Below, one piece after another: positions 1 to 8,758 of a stretch of DNA of 64,000 nucleotides. The notes beneath the pieces are model-generated. The model was not told the origin of the DNA. It ran no database searches and saw only the letters and a program-made list of their open reading frames with translations. Source of the stretch: Oceanicella sp. SM1341 (GTDB lineage: Bacteria > Pseudomonadota > Alphaproteobacteria > Rhodobacterales > Rhodobacteraceae); assembly GCF_003448965.1 (NCBI RefSeq), contig NZ_QRGC01000009.1, positions 62,001 to 126,000 on the forward strand. The letters are read 5' to 3'. Within the stretch, counting starts at the first letter, position 1, and every line of letters starts with the position of its first letter. Position numbers and translations under genes: made by a program.

Positions 1-407
1 ACGATGGCCACCTGCACGAACATCACCGTGGGCGTGGAGATCTGGAACCAGATCACCCCGAGAATGGCCCAGCCCACCGAGGGGAAGGCGTTGAGGAAGG
101 TGAGCACCCGGCGCTCGACGATCTCCTCCGCCGCCGGGCAGGCGCGCACCAGGCTCGCGAGCCCCAGCGCCAGCACCATGCCGATCAGCACCGAGGCCGC
201 GACGCGCAGCAGCGAGATGCCCGCATCGGCCATCAGCCCGGGGTCGTAGAGAAAGCGCGCCGTGGCGGCGAGCACGGCGCCCGGCCCCGGCAGCACGTAT
301 TCGGGCTGGCCCCGCGCCACCCACCACCAGGCCGCGAGGATCAGCGCCACGCCGCCCAGGGCCACCGCGCGCTGCACGGGTTTCGATGCGGTGTCAGCCA
401 CGGGCAT
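1..407 (-). CDS. ABC transporter permease, partial (second permease of the importer)
   Basis: This is the N-terminal 135 residues of an inner-membrane permease of the SsuC/TauC (BPD_transp_1) type; the remainder lies beyond the left edge. The protein begins MPVADTASKPVQRAVALGG, followed by a hydrophobic first membrane segment (about residues 14-31) and a periplasmic loop with the PEYVLPGPG motif that resembles the PPYQVPGPE motif of the neighbouring permease. Its ATG overlaps the end of that upstream permease gene by 14 nt, indicating translational coupling. The importer therefore probably uses a heterodimer of two permeases. The EAA loop that contacts the ATPase is not in the window. Substrate is unknown; family members carry sulfonates, nitrate, thiamine precursors or other small organics. 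Confidence 0.85.
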   Translation of the reverse strand, partial: MPVADTASKPVQRAVALGGVALILAAWWWVARGQPEYVLPGPGAVLAATARFLYDPGLMADAGISLLRVAASVLIGMVLALGLASLVRACPAAEEIVERRVLTFLNAFPSVGWAILGVIWFQISTPTVMFVQVAI

Positions 408-1194
408 ACCTCCGGTCAAGCCGGCGCTGCACCGGGCGGAACACGAGCTGCTCGCACAGCACCACGAAGAGCAGGATGAAGGCGATGATGGCGAAGATCG
501 TCTCGGTGTCGAACTCCTGCCGGGCGATGTTGAGCACGTAGCCCACCCCGGCGTTGCCGCCGAAGAGCTCGGCGGTGAGCACCACCTTCCAGGACACGCC
601 GAAGGAGGTGCGCAGCGCCGCGAAGGCATAGGGGATCAGCAGCGGCGCCACGAGATGCGTCATCCGCCGCAGCCGCGCGCGGGTGAGGCTGAGGCCCAGC
701 TCCATCAGCTCGCCGTCGAGCTCCTGCAGCCCGGTGCGCAGGTTGATGGCGGTGAAGGGGATCAGGATCATCGTCACGGCAAAGATCACCGTCACGTCGT
801 TGAGCCCGAACCACAGCAGCGCGAGGAACAGCCAGCCGATGCCCGAGAAGGCGTTGAGGAACGGCGTCAGCACCCCGTCGACCAGCATGCGCGTGGCCGG
901 CACGTAGGCCGAGGCGAGGGCGAGCCCCGCCCCCGCCACGAAGGCGATGGCGATGGAGATGCCGATGTGCATCAGCGACACCAGCAGCTGCACCGCCAGC
1001 GCGGGGTCGGCGAGGAAGCCCAGCATGCGCAGGGCCACCGCCTCCGGCCCCGGCACCTGGTAGGGCGGCACCACGAGGGAATAGCCCCACCAGGCCAGCA
1101 GCGCGGCCAGCGTGAAGAGATGCGCCGCGGCGCGGCCGGACAGGCGCCGCGCCGGGGCAGGCCCCGGCACGACCGAAGGAGCGGGAACGGCCAT
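394..1194 (-). CDS. ABC transporter permease (SsuC/TauC type)
   Basis: A 266-residue inner-membrane permease. About six hydrophobic segments are visible, the first near residues 26-43. The cytoplasmic EAA-type coupling loop lies at about 163-200 (ELGLSLTRARLRRMTHLVAP, then a second part). It begins 3 nt after the stop of the solute-binding protein gene and its 3' end overlaps the next permease, so it is the third gene of a four-gene operon ATPase - binding protein - permease - permease. The length and the PGP motif after the first membrane span fit the nitrate/sulfonate/taurine family. The substrate cannot be read from the sequence. Confidence 0.9.
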   Translation of the reverse strand: MAVPAPSVVPGPAPARRLSGRAAAHLFTLAALLAWWGYSLVVPPYQVPGPEAVALRMLGFLADPALAVQLLVSLMHIGISIAIAFVAGAGLALASAYVPATRMLVDGVLTPFLNAFSGIGWLFLALLWFGLNDVTVIFAVTMILIPFTAINLRTGLQELDGELMELGLSLTRARLRRMTHLVAPLLIPYAFAALRTSFGVSWKVVLTAELFGGNAGVGYVLNIARQEFDTETIFAIIAFILLFVVLCEQLVFRPVQRRLDRRYARG

Positions 1195-1197
1195 GCC

Positions 1198-2184
1198 TCA
1201 GTTGCCCCCGATGTCCTTCCAGAGGGTGTCCTCGATCGGCGGATGGCTGTCGAGCAGGCCTAGGGTCACGGCCTCGTCCCAGAGCATGGTGATGGCCTTC
1301 CTGTCGTTGTCGGACATCTCCACCGGGTATTCCATGAACCGCTCGAACCAGGTGGCGAAGAAATCGGGCTCGATGCCGTATTCCGCGCCCACGGCGGTGA
1401 ACACCTCGTCCGGGTGGGCGAGCGCGTAGTCGCGCGAGGCGGCGAGCACGCGGAGGAACTCGTGGTATTTCTCCGGCTCCGCGTCGAGCTTGCCCTCGTA
1501 GCCGGCCAGCACGGCGGAGACCATCTGCAGCCCGGTGAGGTCCTGCAGCTCCTTCGAGGTCTCGACCAGCGGCACGAAATCGCCGCTCTTCATCGCCTGG
1601 TAGGCCTGGGCGTGGATGAGCGTGGCCGCGTCCACCTTGCCGGTGGCGAGGGCGGCGGGCATGGCGGGCGCCGGGGTCTCGACGAAGCTGAGGTCGCCGC
1701 CCTGCAGCGACACGTCGAGCCCGTGCACCTTGTTGAGCGCGATGCGCACCAGTGTGATGCCGGCCGAGCCGAGGGAGTAGACCGCGAGGGTCTTGCCCTT
1801 CAGCTCCTCCACCGAGGTGATGTCGCTGTCCTTCTTCACCCAGATGGCCGAGCCCTCGCCCTCCCTGTTGGTGCGCAGGCCGGCGGCGATCATCCGCAGC
1901 TCCAGCCCCTTGGAGAGCGCGCGCGGGATGGCCATGGCGGCGGTGGTCACCACGTCGTAGCTGCGCGCCGAGGTGGCCTGGATCAGCGCCGGGATCTCCA
2001 GCGGCGTGGCCTCCACGTCGATGGTCTCCGAGCTCACCTTGCCGTTCTTCAGCGCCCAGAGGATGGCCTCCTGCGAGGGGTCGGAGAGATAGGCGAAGGT
2101 CACGGTCTCCTTCGCGGCAGCAGCGGAAGCGGCGAGGCCCAGGGCGAGGCCGGTGGCCAGGCCGAGCAGGCGGAATGTCTTCAT
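1198..2184 (-). CDS. Periplasmic substrate-binding protein (NMT1/SsuA-like)
   Basis: A 328-residue exported binding protein. Residues 1-24 form a Sec signal peptide (MKTFRLLGLATGLALGLAAS, then AAA). The mature part has the NMT1/SsuA layout: an early TFAYLSDPSQEA segment, TPLEIPALIQATSARSYDVV in the first lobe, then WVKKDSDITSVEELKGKTLA, which is the hinge motif that opens the second lobe. An AGGGATC ribosome site precedes the ATG. It lies between the ATPase gene and the permease genes, so it supplies substrate to this importer. Such proteins bind sulfonates, nitrate, riboflavin/thiamine precursors or aromatic carboxylates. The adjacent esterase and amidohydrolase genes hint at an ester or amide-linked aromatic, but this is inference. 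Confidence 0.9.
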   Translation of the reverse strand: MKTFRLLGLATGLALGLAASAAAAKETVTFAYLSDPSQEAILWALKNGKVSSETIDVEATPLEIPALIQATSARSYDVVTTAAMAIPRALSKGLELRMIAAGLRTNREGEGSAIWVKKDSDITSVEELKGKTLAVYSLGSAGITLVRIALNKVHGLDVSLQGGDLSFVETPAPAMPAALATGKVDAATLIHAQAYQAMKSGDFVPLVETSKELQDLTGLQMVSAVLAGYEGKLDAEPEKYHEFLRVLAASRDYALAHPDEVFTAVGAEYGIEPDFFATWFERFMEYPVEMSDNDRKAITMLWDEAVTLGLLDSHPPIEDTLWKDIGGN

Positions 2185-2202
2185 TTTCGGGATCCCTGTT
2201 GG

Positions 2203-3015
2203 TCAGTTGCAGGTTGCGGCCAGGGCCTTTTCGGCCTCTTCGGGCGCGTCGGGGGCGCCCTCCAGCCGCTCGAACACCTCGATGAGATGGGCGCGGAGCT
2301 GCTGGAGCGCGGGGTCGGCCTCGGTGTCGCGGGGGCGCGGCGCGCGCACCTCCACCACCTCCGAGACCGTGGTGGGCTTGCGGGAGAACACCACGATGCG
2401 GTCGGCGAGGTAGAGCGCCTCGTCGATGTCATGGGTGACGAAGAGCACCGTCTTGCCGGTTTCCTGCCACAGCTCGACGATCTGCCGGCGCAGGCGGGCG
2501 CGGGTGGTGTGGTCGAGCGCGGAGAAGGGCTCGTCCATCAGGATGATGCGCGGGTCGAGCGCGAGGGCCCGGGCGATGGACACGCGCTGCCGCTCGCCGC
2601 CCGAGAGCATCACCGGCATCTTGTGGCCGTCGGCGCCGAGCCCGACATGGGCCAGCTCGCGCTCCGCCCGCGCCAGGCGCTCGGCCTTCGGCACCGCGGG
2701 CTTGCGCATCTCGATGCCGAAGCCCGCGTTCTCCAGCGTGGTCTTCCACGGCAGCAGGCGGGGGGACTGGAAGACGAAGGCGGTCTGGTCCCAGGCATCG
2801 CGGGGCGAGGCCCCGCCCACGCTGATGGCGCCGGCCTGGATCGGCAGCAGGTCGCCGATCAGCCGCAGCGCGGTGGACTTGCCGCAGCCCGAGGGGCCGA
2901 GCAGGCAGACGAACTCGCCCTCGCCCACGTCGAAACTCACATCGCGGTAGATCTCGGAGCCGCCGAGCACCAGTCGCACGCCGGAAAAAGAAATCGCCTT
3001 GGCTGTCACCCGCAC
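2203..3015 (-). CDS. ABC transporter ATP-binding protein (SsuB/TauB type)
   Basis: A 270-residue cytoplasmic ATPase that powers the importer. Walker A GPSGCGKST is at about 40-48, the Q-loop VFQSPRLLPW at 81-90, the signature LSGGERQRVSIARAL at 137-151 and Walker B IILMDEPFSALD at 157-168, followed by a switch-histidine segment TVLFVTHDIDEAL. All catalytic residues are present. It is the first gene of the operon and is followed after 18 nt by the binding protein. The 157-nt gap upstream, behind the LysR gene, is the likely promoter position. The domain architecture, with a short C-terminal tail, matches sulfonate/nitrate-type ATPases. Confidence 0.93.
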   Translation of the reverse strand: MRVTAKAISFSGVRLVLGGSEIYRDVSFDVGEGEFVCLLGPSGCGKSTALRLIGDLLPIQAGAISVGGASPRDAWDQTAFVFQSPRLLPWKTTLENAGFGIEMRKPAVPKAERLARAERELAHVGLGADGHKMPVMLSGGERQRVSIARALALDPRIILMDEPFSALDHTTRARLRRQIVELWQETGKTVLFVTHDIDEALYLADRIVVFSRKPTTVSEVVEVRAPRPRDTEADPALQQLRAHLIEVFERLEGAPDAPEEAEKALAATCN

Positions 3016-3172
3016 ACCCCCTGCCGTCCTGTTTTATGGAACTGTCACCGAACGATGCCCAGCGAACGGGCAGGGGTCAACCGAGGCGCCGGGGGGTTTG
3101 CCCGCCCGCGCGGCACCCCCGAATTTGCTGCATTGCGCAAAGGGGCGAATCGGCAGATACTTCAAGGTTCAA

Positions 3173-4144
3173 TCAATCTTCGCCAGAGACTCGATCTTCG
3201 CCGGTGAGACCGAAGCGCTGCTCGTAGCCGCGGCGCAGGTCGGTTATGCCGCCGGTCTCGGCGAAATGGTCGATCACCAGGGTGAGGAAGCGCCGCGCCG
3301 CCGCGGTGAGCGTGCGCCCCGACGGGTAGACCGCGAAGAGGATGGCGGGCGGCGGCTCCCACTCCGGCAGCAGCTGCACCAGCCGGCCGCGGGCCAGGTC
3401 CTCCTCCACCCGGTTGAGCGGCAGCGAGGCCACCCCCACCCCCATGCGCGCCGCCGCCTGCAGCGCGGTGAGCTGCATGGTGCTGAGCGCGGGCGTGAAG
3501 CGATGCGTGTAGCTGCGCCGCCCGGAGGTGAGCTTCCAGGCCCAGGCCGAGGCCTTCGGCCCGAAGCCCACGCAGGGCAGGCCGCGCAGGGCAGCGGGCT
3601 CGTCGGGCGCGCGGCGGCCGCGCAGCAGGTCGGGATGTGCCGCCAGAACAAAGGGGTTCTCGAACAGCCGCCGGCCCACGAAGTCGACATCCGGCAAGGG
3701 CTCGAAGGCGAAATGCAGCACCAGGTCGGCCGAGACGCTGCGCGGGTCCATCAGCCCGGTGGAGGCCTCGAGGTGGATCTGCACCTTCGGCTCGCTGCGC
3801 ACGAACTCGGCGGCGAGATACTCCACCACCGTCTCGCCGAAGGAGGGCGGGTAGATCACGTGCAGGAAGCCCGAGGGGGTCTCGCGCCGGCGGTCCGCGA
3901 GGTCGAGCACCCGGTCCGCCTCCTCCACCAGCCGGCAGCAATGGGCGTGGCACTCGCGGCCGAAATTGGTGAGCAGCAGCCCCTGCGCCGCGCGGTGGAA
4001 CAGCGGCGAGCCGAGCTGCGCCTCCAGCGCCGCGATGCGCCGCGCCAGCGTGCTCTTGGGGATGCGCAGGCTGCGCGAGGCCGCCGAGATGGAGCCGAAA
4101 TCCACCACCTGCTTGAACAGGTACATGTCGTCCAGACCGTGCAT
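3173..4144 (-). CDS. LysR-family transcriptional regulator
   Basis: A 323-residue regulator. The winged helix-turn-helix is at about 5-62 (DMYLFKQVVDFGSISAASRS onward, with KSTLARRIAALEAQLGSPLF as recognition region), followed by a linker helix and a LysR substrate-binding domain (from about residue 92). It is transcribed divergently from the carboxylesterase gene with 105 nt between start codons, the classic arrangement for a LysR activator and its target. It also sits upstream of the ABC importer on the same strand. It probably controls the esterase/amidohydrolase operon and perhaps the importer; the inducer is unknown. Confidence 0.92.
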   Translation of the reverse strand: MHGLDDMYLFKQVVDFGSISAASRSLRIPKSTLARRIAALEAQLGSPLFHRAAQGLLLTNFGRECHAHCCRLVEEADRVLDLADRRRETPSGFLHVIYPPSFGETVVEYLAAEFVRSEPKVQIHLEASTGLMDPRSVSADLVLHFAFEPLPDVDFVGRRLFENPFVLAAHPDLLRGRRAPDEPAALRGLPCVGFGPKASAWAWKLTSGRRSYTHRFTPALSTMQLTALQAAARMGVGVASLPLNRVEEDLARGRLVQLLPEWEPPPAILFAVYPSGRTLTAAARRFLTLVIDHFAETGGITDLRRGYEQRFGLTGEDRVSGED

Positions 4145-4166
4145 GGGCCGTCCCGTTTATGGTACT

Positions 4167-4196
4167 CCGGTTTCCCGATCTCGGGCCGGGAACCGG
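4167..4196. promoter_or_regulatory. Candidate LysR operator in divergent promoter region
   Basis: An imperfect inverted repeat, CCGGTTTCCCG separated by nine bases from CGGGAACCGG, sits in the middle of the 105-nt gap between the LysR gene and the divergent carboxylesterase gene. One arm lacks one A relative to perfect symmetry. Position and shape fit a LysR recognition site. Binding is inferred, not shown. Confidence 0.45.
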
Positions 4197-4249
4197 CATC
4201 GCACATTGCTAACATCGCTTCCAGAACGAATTTCGGCGAGGGATGTGCA

Positions 4250-5710
4250 ATGAGCGGTGCTGTTTTCGAGACGAGTCTGGGCCGGGTGGCCGGCGTGGCG
4301 GCCGGGGGCGTGGTGCATGTGCCGCGACTGCGCTACGCCCTGCCCCCCACCGGCGCGCGGCGCTTCGCCCTGCCCGAGCCTGTCACGGCCCGGGAGGACA
4401 TCTCCGGCGCGCGCACGCCCGGGCCGGTGCCGCTGCAGCTCCCCTCGCGCCTTGCCAAGGTGATGGGCAGCTACCCCGCGGCGCCCGACGAGGACTGCCT
4501 GCATCTCGACATCTGGGTGCCCGAGGGGGCCTCCGGCGCGCCGGTCTTCGTGTTCCTGCACGGCGGCGCCTACATGACCGGGGGCGGCAGCCTTCCCTGC
4601 TACGAGGGCGCGGCACTCGCCGCGCGCACCGGCATGGTGGTGGTGAACGTGAGCTACCGGCTGGGGGTGATGGGCTTCCTGCCGCTGCCCGGCCTCGCCC
4701 CCGCCAACCTCGGCCTGCATGACCAGGTGGCCGCCCTGCGCTTCATCCGCCGCGAGATCGGCGCCTTCGGGGGGAATGCCGCCAACATCACCCTCGCCGG
4801 CCAGTCCGCCGGGGGGTTCTCCATCGCCGCACTGCTCTCGATGGGCGAAGCCGCGGCGCGGCCGCTCTTCGACCGGGCGGTGCTGCTCTCCGCCCCCATG
4901 GGCATGTCGCTGCAGGGCCCGGAGGCGCGCGAGGCCCCGGCCGCCGCCTTCCTCGACGCGCTCGGCCTCGCGCCCGGTGACCGCGCGGGGCTGGAGGCGG
5001 TGAGCGCCGAGGCGCTGATGGCCGCCCAGGGCGCGGTGCTGCGCGCCCGCTCCGCCGCGGCCGACGATGTCACCCCGCCCTTCATGCCGGTGATCGACGG
5101 CACGCTCATCACCCGCGACCCGGTGGCGGCACTGCTCGGGGGCGCCGCCGCCTGGTGCCCGGTGATCGCCGGCACCACGCGCGAGGAGCATGCCGCCTTC
5201 TACTACGGCGACGCAGCGGTGGCGGCCGCCGCCCCCGAGCTGCTCGCACGCCGCCTCGAGGAGGCCTGGCCGGGCGATGCGGGCGCGCTGGCGCGGCTGC
5301 GCGCCCGCCGGCCCGGGGCCGATGCGCTCGCCCTGCTCATCGACGTCACCTCCGAGCTGCGCTTCCAGCGCGGCACGCGGGCGTTTCTCGAGGCGCAGGT
5401 GGCGGCGGGCGGGGCGGCCTGGGCCTACAGTTTCGACTGGCAGTCCCCCGACCCCGGCATCGCCGCCTGCCATTGCATCGAGCTGCCGTTCCTCTTCGCC
5501 AATACCGACACCTGGGCCGAAGCGCCGATGTTGCGCGGGGCGGAGCGCGCCGGGCTCGACGGGCTCGCCACGGCCTTCGGCGATGCCCTCGCCGGCTTCG
5601 CCCGCACCGGCACCCCGCAGGACGGCACGCCGCTTGCCTGGCCCGGCTACGGCCCGGGCGGCGCGGTGATGCATTTCGACCGTTTCACCTCCTGCTCCGC
5701 TGCCGCGTGA
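4250..5710 (+). CDS. Type B carboxylesterase
   Basis: A 486-residue alpha/beta-hydrolase of the type B carboxylesterase (COesterase) family, hydrolysing carboxylic esters. The oxyanion segment FLHGGAYMTGG follows the DEDCLHLDIWVPEG landmark. The nucleophile lies in AGQSAGG (Ser186), the acid probably in GTTREEHAAF (Glu313) and the histidine in AACHCIELPF (His408). The ATG at 4250 is preceded by GAGGG at good spacing; the reading frame is open further upstream, but that stretch runs antisense through the LysR gene and is rejected. There is no signal peptide, so it is cytoplasmic. It precedes an amidohydrolase gene by 11 nt, forming a two-gene operon. Size is normal for the family. Confidence 0.92.
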   Translation: MSGAVFETSLGRVAGVAAGGVVHVPRLRYALPPTGARRFALPEPVTAREDISGARTPGPVPLQLPSRLAKVMGSYPAAPDEDCLHLDIWVPEGASGAPVFVFLHGGAYMTGGGSLPCYEGAALAARTGMVVVNVSYRLGVMGFLPLPGLAPANLGLHDQVAALRFIRREIGAFGGNAANITLAGQSAGGFSIAALLSMGEAAARPLFDRAVLLSAPMGMSLQGPEAREAPAAAFLDALGLAPGDRAGLEAVSAEALMAAQGAVLRARSAAADDVTPPFMPVIDGTLITRDPVAALLGGAAAWCPVIAGTTREEHAAFYYGDAAVAAAAPELLARRLEEAWPGDAGALARLRARRPGADALALLIDVTSELRFQRGTRAFLEAQVAAGGAAWAYSFDWQSPDPGIAACHCIELPFLFANTDTWAEAPMLRGAERAGLDGLATAFGDALAGFARTGTPQDGTPLAWPGYGPGGAVMHFDRFTSCSAAA

Positions 5711-5721
5711 GGGCTCCCGCC

Positions 5722-7326
5722 ATGACCAGTCTCATCCTGATGAACGGCCGCATCTCCACACTCTGCGGGCCGGATTGCACCGCCATCGCCATCGCGGGCG
5801 ACACGGTGCGCGCCCTCGGGGCGGATGCCGACATCCTCGCCCTCGCCGGGCCGGGCACCGAGGTGATCGACCTCGGAGGCCGCCGGGTGGTGCCCGGGCT
5901 GATCGACAGCCACGTGCACATGCACCGGCTGGCGCTGAACCGCGAGCTGGTGCCGCTCATCGACGCGCGCTCGGTGGCCGAGGTGCAGGCCGCCATCGCC
6001 GCGGCGGCGGCCGGGCTTCCGGCAGGCGAATGGGTGGTGGCGAGCTCGGGCTGGCACGAGTCGCTGCTCGCCGAGGGCCGGTTGCCCACTGCGGCCGAGC
6101 TTGACGCCGCGGCGCCCGACCACCCCGTCGCCATCCCCCGCGGCGGCCACGTGATGACGGCGAATTCCCGCGCCCTTGCCCTCGCCGGCATCGGCCCCAG
6201 CAGCGTGCCGCCGCCCGGCGGGGTGATCGTCACCGATGCCGCGGGCGCCCCCACCGGCGTGCTGCTCGAGGCCGCCACCCATGCCCTGCGCCGGGTGATG
6301 CCGCCGCCGCCCGACCGCGACACCCAGCTCAGGCTGCTGCGCGCCACCGCGGCCGAGCTTGCGGGCTACGGCATCGTCGCGGTGCTCGAGCCCGGGCTCG
6401 ACGCCGCGCGCATCGCCCTCTACGAGGCGCTGGAGGCCGAGGGCAGCCTCGATTTGCGCGTCGACCTGATGTGGTGGACCAACAACCTCGCCGATGCCGA
6501 GGCCGGCCTGCCGGCGATGGCCAGGCCCGACGGCCCGCGCCTGCGCTACACCGGGCTGAAGTTCATGCTCGACGGCGGCATCGAGGGCGCGCGGCTCTCC
6601 GCCCCCTACCAGCTGGTGCCCGGCGAGCAGACCGACCCCGGGTACCGCGGCCTCTGGCTGCTGCCCCCGGGCGGCGAGGCGGAGTTCGCCGAGTGCCTCA
6701 TCCGCGCCGCGCAGGCGGGCCAGCAGGTGCAGTGCCACGCCTGCGGCGACGAGGCGATCGACCTCGTGCTGCGCGGCTACGCGGCGGCCGACGCGGTGAC
6801 GCCGATCGCGCCGCTGAACTGGGCGGTGATGCATGTGCAGCTCCCCACCCGCGCGGCGCTCGCGCGGATGAAGGCGCTCGGTGTGCATGCCACGATCCAG
6901 AACCACGCGGTGCTGCTGGGCGCCAACATGGTGCGCTGGTGGGGCGCGGAGCGGGCGGCGTATTGCTCGCCCAACCGCACCATGGCCGACCTCGGCCTGT
7001 CGCTCGCGGGGGGCACCGACGCGCCGGTGGTGCCGGTGAACCCGTTCCTCGCGCTCTGGCATTTCGTCACCCGCCGCACGCTCGACGGCCGCACCCTCGG
7101 CCCCGGCGAGGCGCTCACCCTCGCGGAAGCGCTGGAGAGCTACACGCTGGGCAACGCCCGGCTGATGGGCCAGGCGGAGAGCCGCGGCAGCCTCGCGCCG
7201 GGCAAGCGCGCCGATCTCGCGGTGCTCTCGCAGGATATCTTCCCGATCGACCCCGAGGCCCTGCCCGGCACCCGCTCCCTCCTCACCCTGCACGACGGAA
7301 GGCCGATCCACCGCGACGGCATCTGA
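5722..7326 (+). CDS. Amidohydrolase, YtcJ-like family
   Basis: A 534-residue metal-dependent hydrolase of the Amidohydro_3 (YtcJ) family. Metal-binding HxH is in LIDSHVHMHR (His64 and His66). Later landmarks are KFMLDGGIEGARLSAPY, VQCHACGDEAID (His), the VMHVQLPTR strand and the C-terminal AGGTDAPVVPVNPF, where Asp of GTD is the usual catalytic aspartate. The C-terminal GSLAPGKRADLAVLSQDIF strand completes the composite beta-sandwich. It follows the esterase by 11 nt. Members cleave amide bonds of unknown natural substrates. A paralogue of the same subfamily lies at 52496-54136. The 3' end is followed by a structured repeat, not by another gene. Confidence 0.9.
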   Translation: MTSLILMNGRISTLCGPDCTAIAIAGDTVRALGADADILALAGPGTEVIDLGGRRVVPGLIDSHVHMHRLALNRELVPLIDARSVAEVQAAIAAAAAGLPAGEWVVASSGWHESLLAEGRLPTAAELDAAAPDHPVAIPRGGHVMTANSRALALAGIGPSSVPPPGGVIVTDAAGAPTGVLLEAATHALRRVMPPPPDRDTQLRLLRATAAELAGYGIVAVLEPGLDAARIALYEALEAEGSLDLRVDLMWWTNNLADAEAGLPAMARPDGPRLRYTGLKFMLDGGIEGARLSAPYQLVPGEQTDPGYRGLWLLPPGGEAEFAECLIRAAQAGQQVQCHACGDEAIDLVLRGYAAADAVTPIAPLNWAVMHVQLPTRAALARMKALGVHATIQNHAVLLGANMVRWWGAERAAYCSPNRTMADLGLSLAGGTDAPVVPVNPFLALWHFVTRRTLDGRTLGPGEALTLAEALESYTLGNARLMGQAESRGSLAPGKRADLAVLSQDIFPIDPEALPGTRSLLTLHDGRPIHRDGI

Positions 7327-7740
7327 CCCCGCCCGGCGGGCCGGCGCGCCACCGCCGCGCGGCACGCGCGGCCCGGCCCAAACCGCAGGAGACGCGCCCC
7401 GCGAGGGGCGGGTCGACGCAGGGCGGGAGGGCCCCCTCTCAGCCCCGGCGAAAGCGGAGCCCTCCCGTGTGCCGCCCACCTGCCGGTGACCGGCCCTTTG
7501 GGCCGGGCCGGATGCTGCGCATCCGGCGGGTGCAGCGCGAAGGTCCGGCCCGGCAGTCCCGCGCCTCCGTGACGGCGGGCGGACGCGCTCGGCCCGGCGA
7601 GCAGGGCGCCGTGGGCCGGGAGAGCGCCGGCGCCGGGCCGGGGGTGGCGCGGCTCCGACCTGGGCCGGACAACTTCCGGCACGGGGCTCGAGGCAGGTGC
7701 GGATGCCGCCTGTCCGGCAGGCGCGGCAGTCGATCGCGCC
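7327..7740. other. Non-coding gap between convergent genes
   Basis: This 414-nt stretch lies between the convergent amidohydrolase and aldolase genes. It contains the left copy of the 182-bp inverted repeat (7347-7528). The remainder (7529-7740) is GC-rich sequence with no supportable gene. Confidence 0.6.
7347..7528 (+). repeat. 182-bp structured repeat, left copy
   Basis: This segment recurs almost exactly, in reverse orientation, at 11102-11283; by eye I count about six mismatches in 182 positions and no net length change. It contains three perfect hairpins: CGCCCC-GCGA-GGGGCG (7395-7410), CCGGCCC-TTT-GGGCCGG (7490-7506) and CCGGATGC-TGC-GCATCCGG (7508-7526). It encodes no convincing protein. 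The termini share only CGCC and no target duplication is visible, so it may be a MITE- or REP-like dispersed element rather than an insertion sequence. Confidence 0.85.
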
Positions 7741-8514
7741 TCAGCCGAGGCGCTCGCGCCATTCGGCCGCGCGGGCGCGGGCGCCGCGCTGCAGGAGCGC
7801 GAGGTCGAGGTCGACGGCCACGAAGCGCGCACCGGCCTCCAGCGCCTCGGCGGCAAAGCCCTGGTCGAGGGTGAGCAGGCCCGGCGGCAGGCCGGCGGCG
7901 GCGATGCGGCGGATGGCGTCGAGCACCGCGGCCTTCACCTCCGGGTGGCCGGTCTCGCCCGGGTGGCCGAGGCTGGCGGCGAGGTCGGCGGGGCCGACGA
8001 AGACGCCGTCCACCCCCTCGACCGCGGCAATGGCCTCGATCTCGGCCAGGGCGGCGGCGGTCTCGACCTGCAGCAGCAGGCAGATTTCCTCGCCCGCCCG
8101 CCGGTGATAGCCCTCGATGGTGCCGTAGCCGCTGGCCCGGGTCATGCCGGCGACGCCGCGGATGCCCGCCGGCGGGTAGCGCACCGCGTCCACCGCGGCG
8201 CGGGCTTGCGCCGCGTCCTGGATGTAGGGCACGAGCAGGGTCTGCGCGCCGCAGTCGAGCATCTTCTTGATCTCCACCGCGTCGAGCGCGCCGGGCCGCA
8301 CCACGGCCGAGACCGGCGCCGGCGCCACGGCGCGCAGCAGCGGCAGGGTGCCGAGCGCGTCCATCGGCGAGTGTTCGGTGTCGAACATCATCCAGTCGTA
8401 GCCGGTGGCGCTGAGCATTTCGGCCACCATCGGGTCGGGGATGGTGCACCACAGGCCAAGCTGCGTGCGGCCGGCTTTCAGCGCGGCCTTGAAGGCATTC
8501 TTCGGCAGGTCCAT
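7741..8514 (-). CDS. HpcH/HpaI family aldolase/citrate lyase
   Basis: A 257-residue class II aldolase that would cleave or form 4-hydroxy-2-oxo acids, as 4-hydroxy-2-oxoheptanedioate or 2-dehydro-3-deoxyglucarate aldolases do. Visible landmarks are DTEHSPMD (His48), VVRPG (Arg73), LLLQVET (metal-binding Glu151) and FVGPADLAASLG (metal-binding Asp177). The ATG at 8514 has GAGGA at suitable spacing. The frame is open about 60 codons further upstream, but that extension consists of short tandem repeats and is unlikely to be translated. The gene lies on the same strand as the oxidoreductase gene upstream, inside the block delimited by the two 182-bp repeats. The natural substrate is unknown. Confidence 0.9.
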   Translation of the reverse strand: MDLPKNAFKAALKAGRTQLGLWCTIPDPMVAEMLSATGYDWMMFDTEHSPMDALGTLPLLRAVAPAPVSAVVRPGALDAVEIKKMLDCGAQTLLVPYIQDAAQARAAVDAVRYPPAGIRGVAGMTRASGYGTIEGYHRRAGEEICLLLQVETAAALAEIEAIAAVEGVDGVFVGPADLAASLGHPGETGHPEVKAAVLDAIRRIAAAGLPPGLLTLDQGFAAEALEAGARFVAVDLDLALLQRGARARAAEWRERLG

Positions 8515-8545
8515 CGGGGGGTCCTCGTTTCCTGACTCGGGTCTC

Positions 8546-8632
8546 GCGCCGGAGGCGCGGTTTCTGACAGCGCCGGAGGCGCGGTTTCTGGCAGCGCCGG
8601 AGGCGCGGTATCTGGCGGCGCCGGAGGCGCGG
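8546..8632. repeat. 24-bp tandem repeat, about four copies
   Basis: Four units with period 24 begin at 8546, 8570, 8594 and 8618. Each has the core GCGCCGGAGGCGCGG, itself an imperfect hairpin (GCGCC and GGCGC), followed by TTTCTG-type spacers. A fifth, inverted remnant (GCCTCCGGCGC) follows near 8643. The array lies between the aldolase gene start and the oxidoreductase gene stop, so the transcript between the two genes would fold into serial small hairpins. Confidence 0.8.
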
Positions 8633-8758
8633 CTTGCTGCTGTGCCTCCGGCGCGGGCGGGGGCGTCCCGGAGACCGGCTGGCGGCTGCGCCACGAAGCG
8701 CGGAGCCCCCCGGGGGTGCCACGCGCGGCCCGGTGCGGGGGACGCGGGCGGGCGGCTT

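Noticed and set aside
2999-4249. Upstream in-frame extension of the carboxylesterase (and of several other genes)
   Set aside because: The extension runs antisense through the LysR gene and has no conserved residues; the ATG at 4250 has a proper ribosome site.
8515-8694. Longer N-terminus for the aldolase
   Set aside because: The extension is made of tandem hairpin repeats, and the family begins at the chosen ATG with a good ribosome site.
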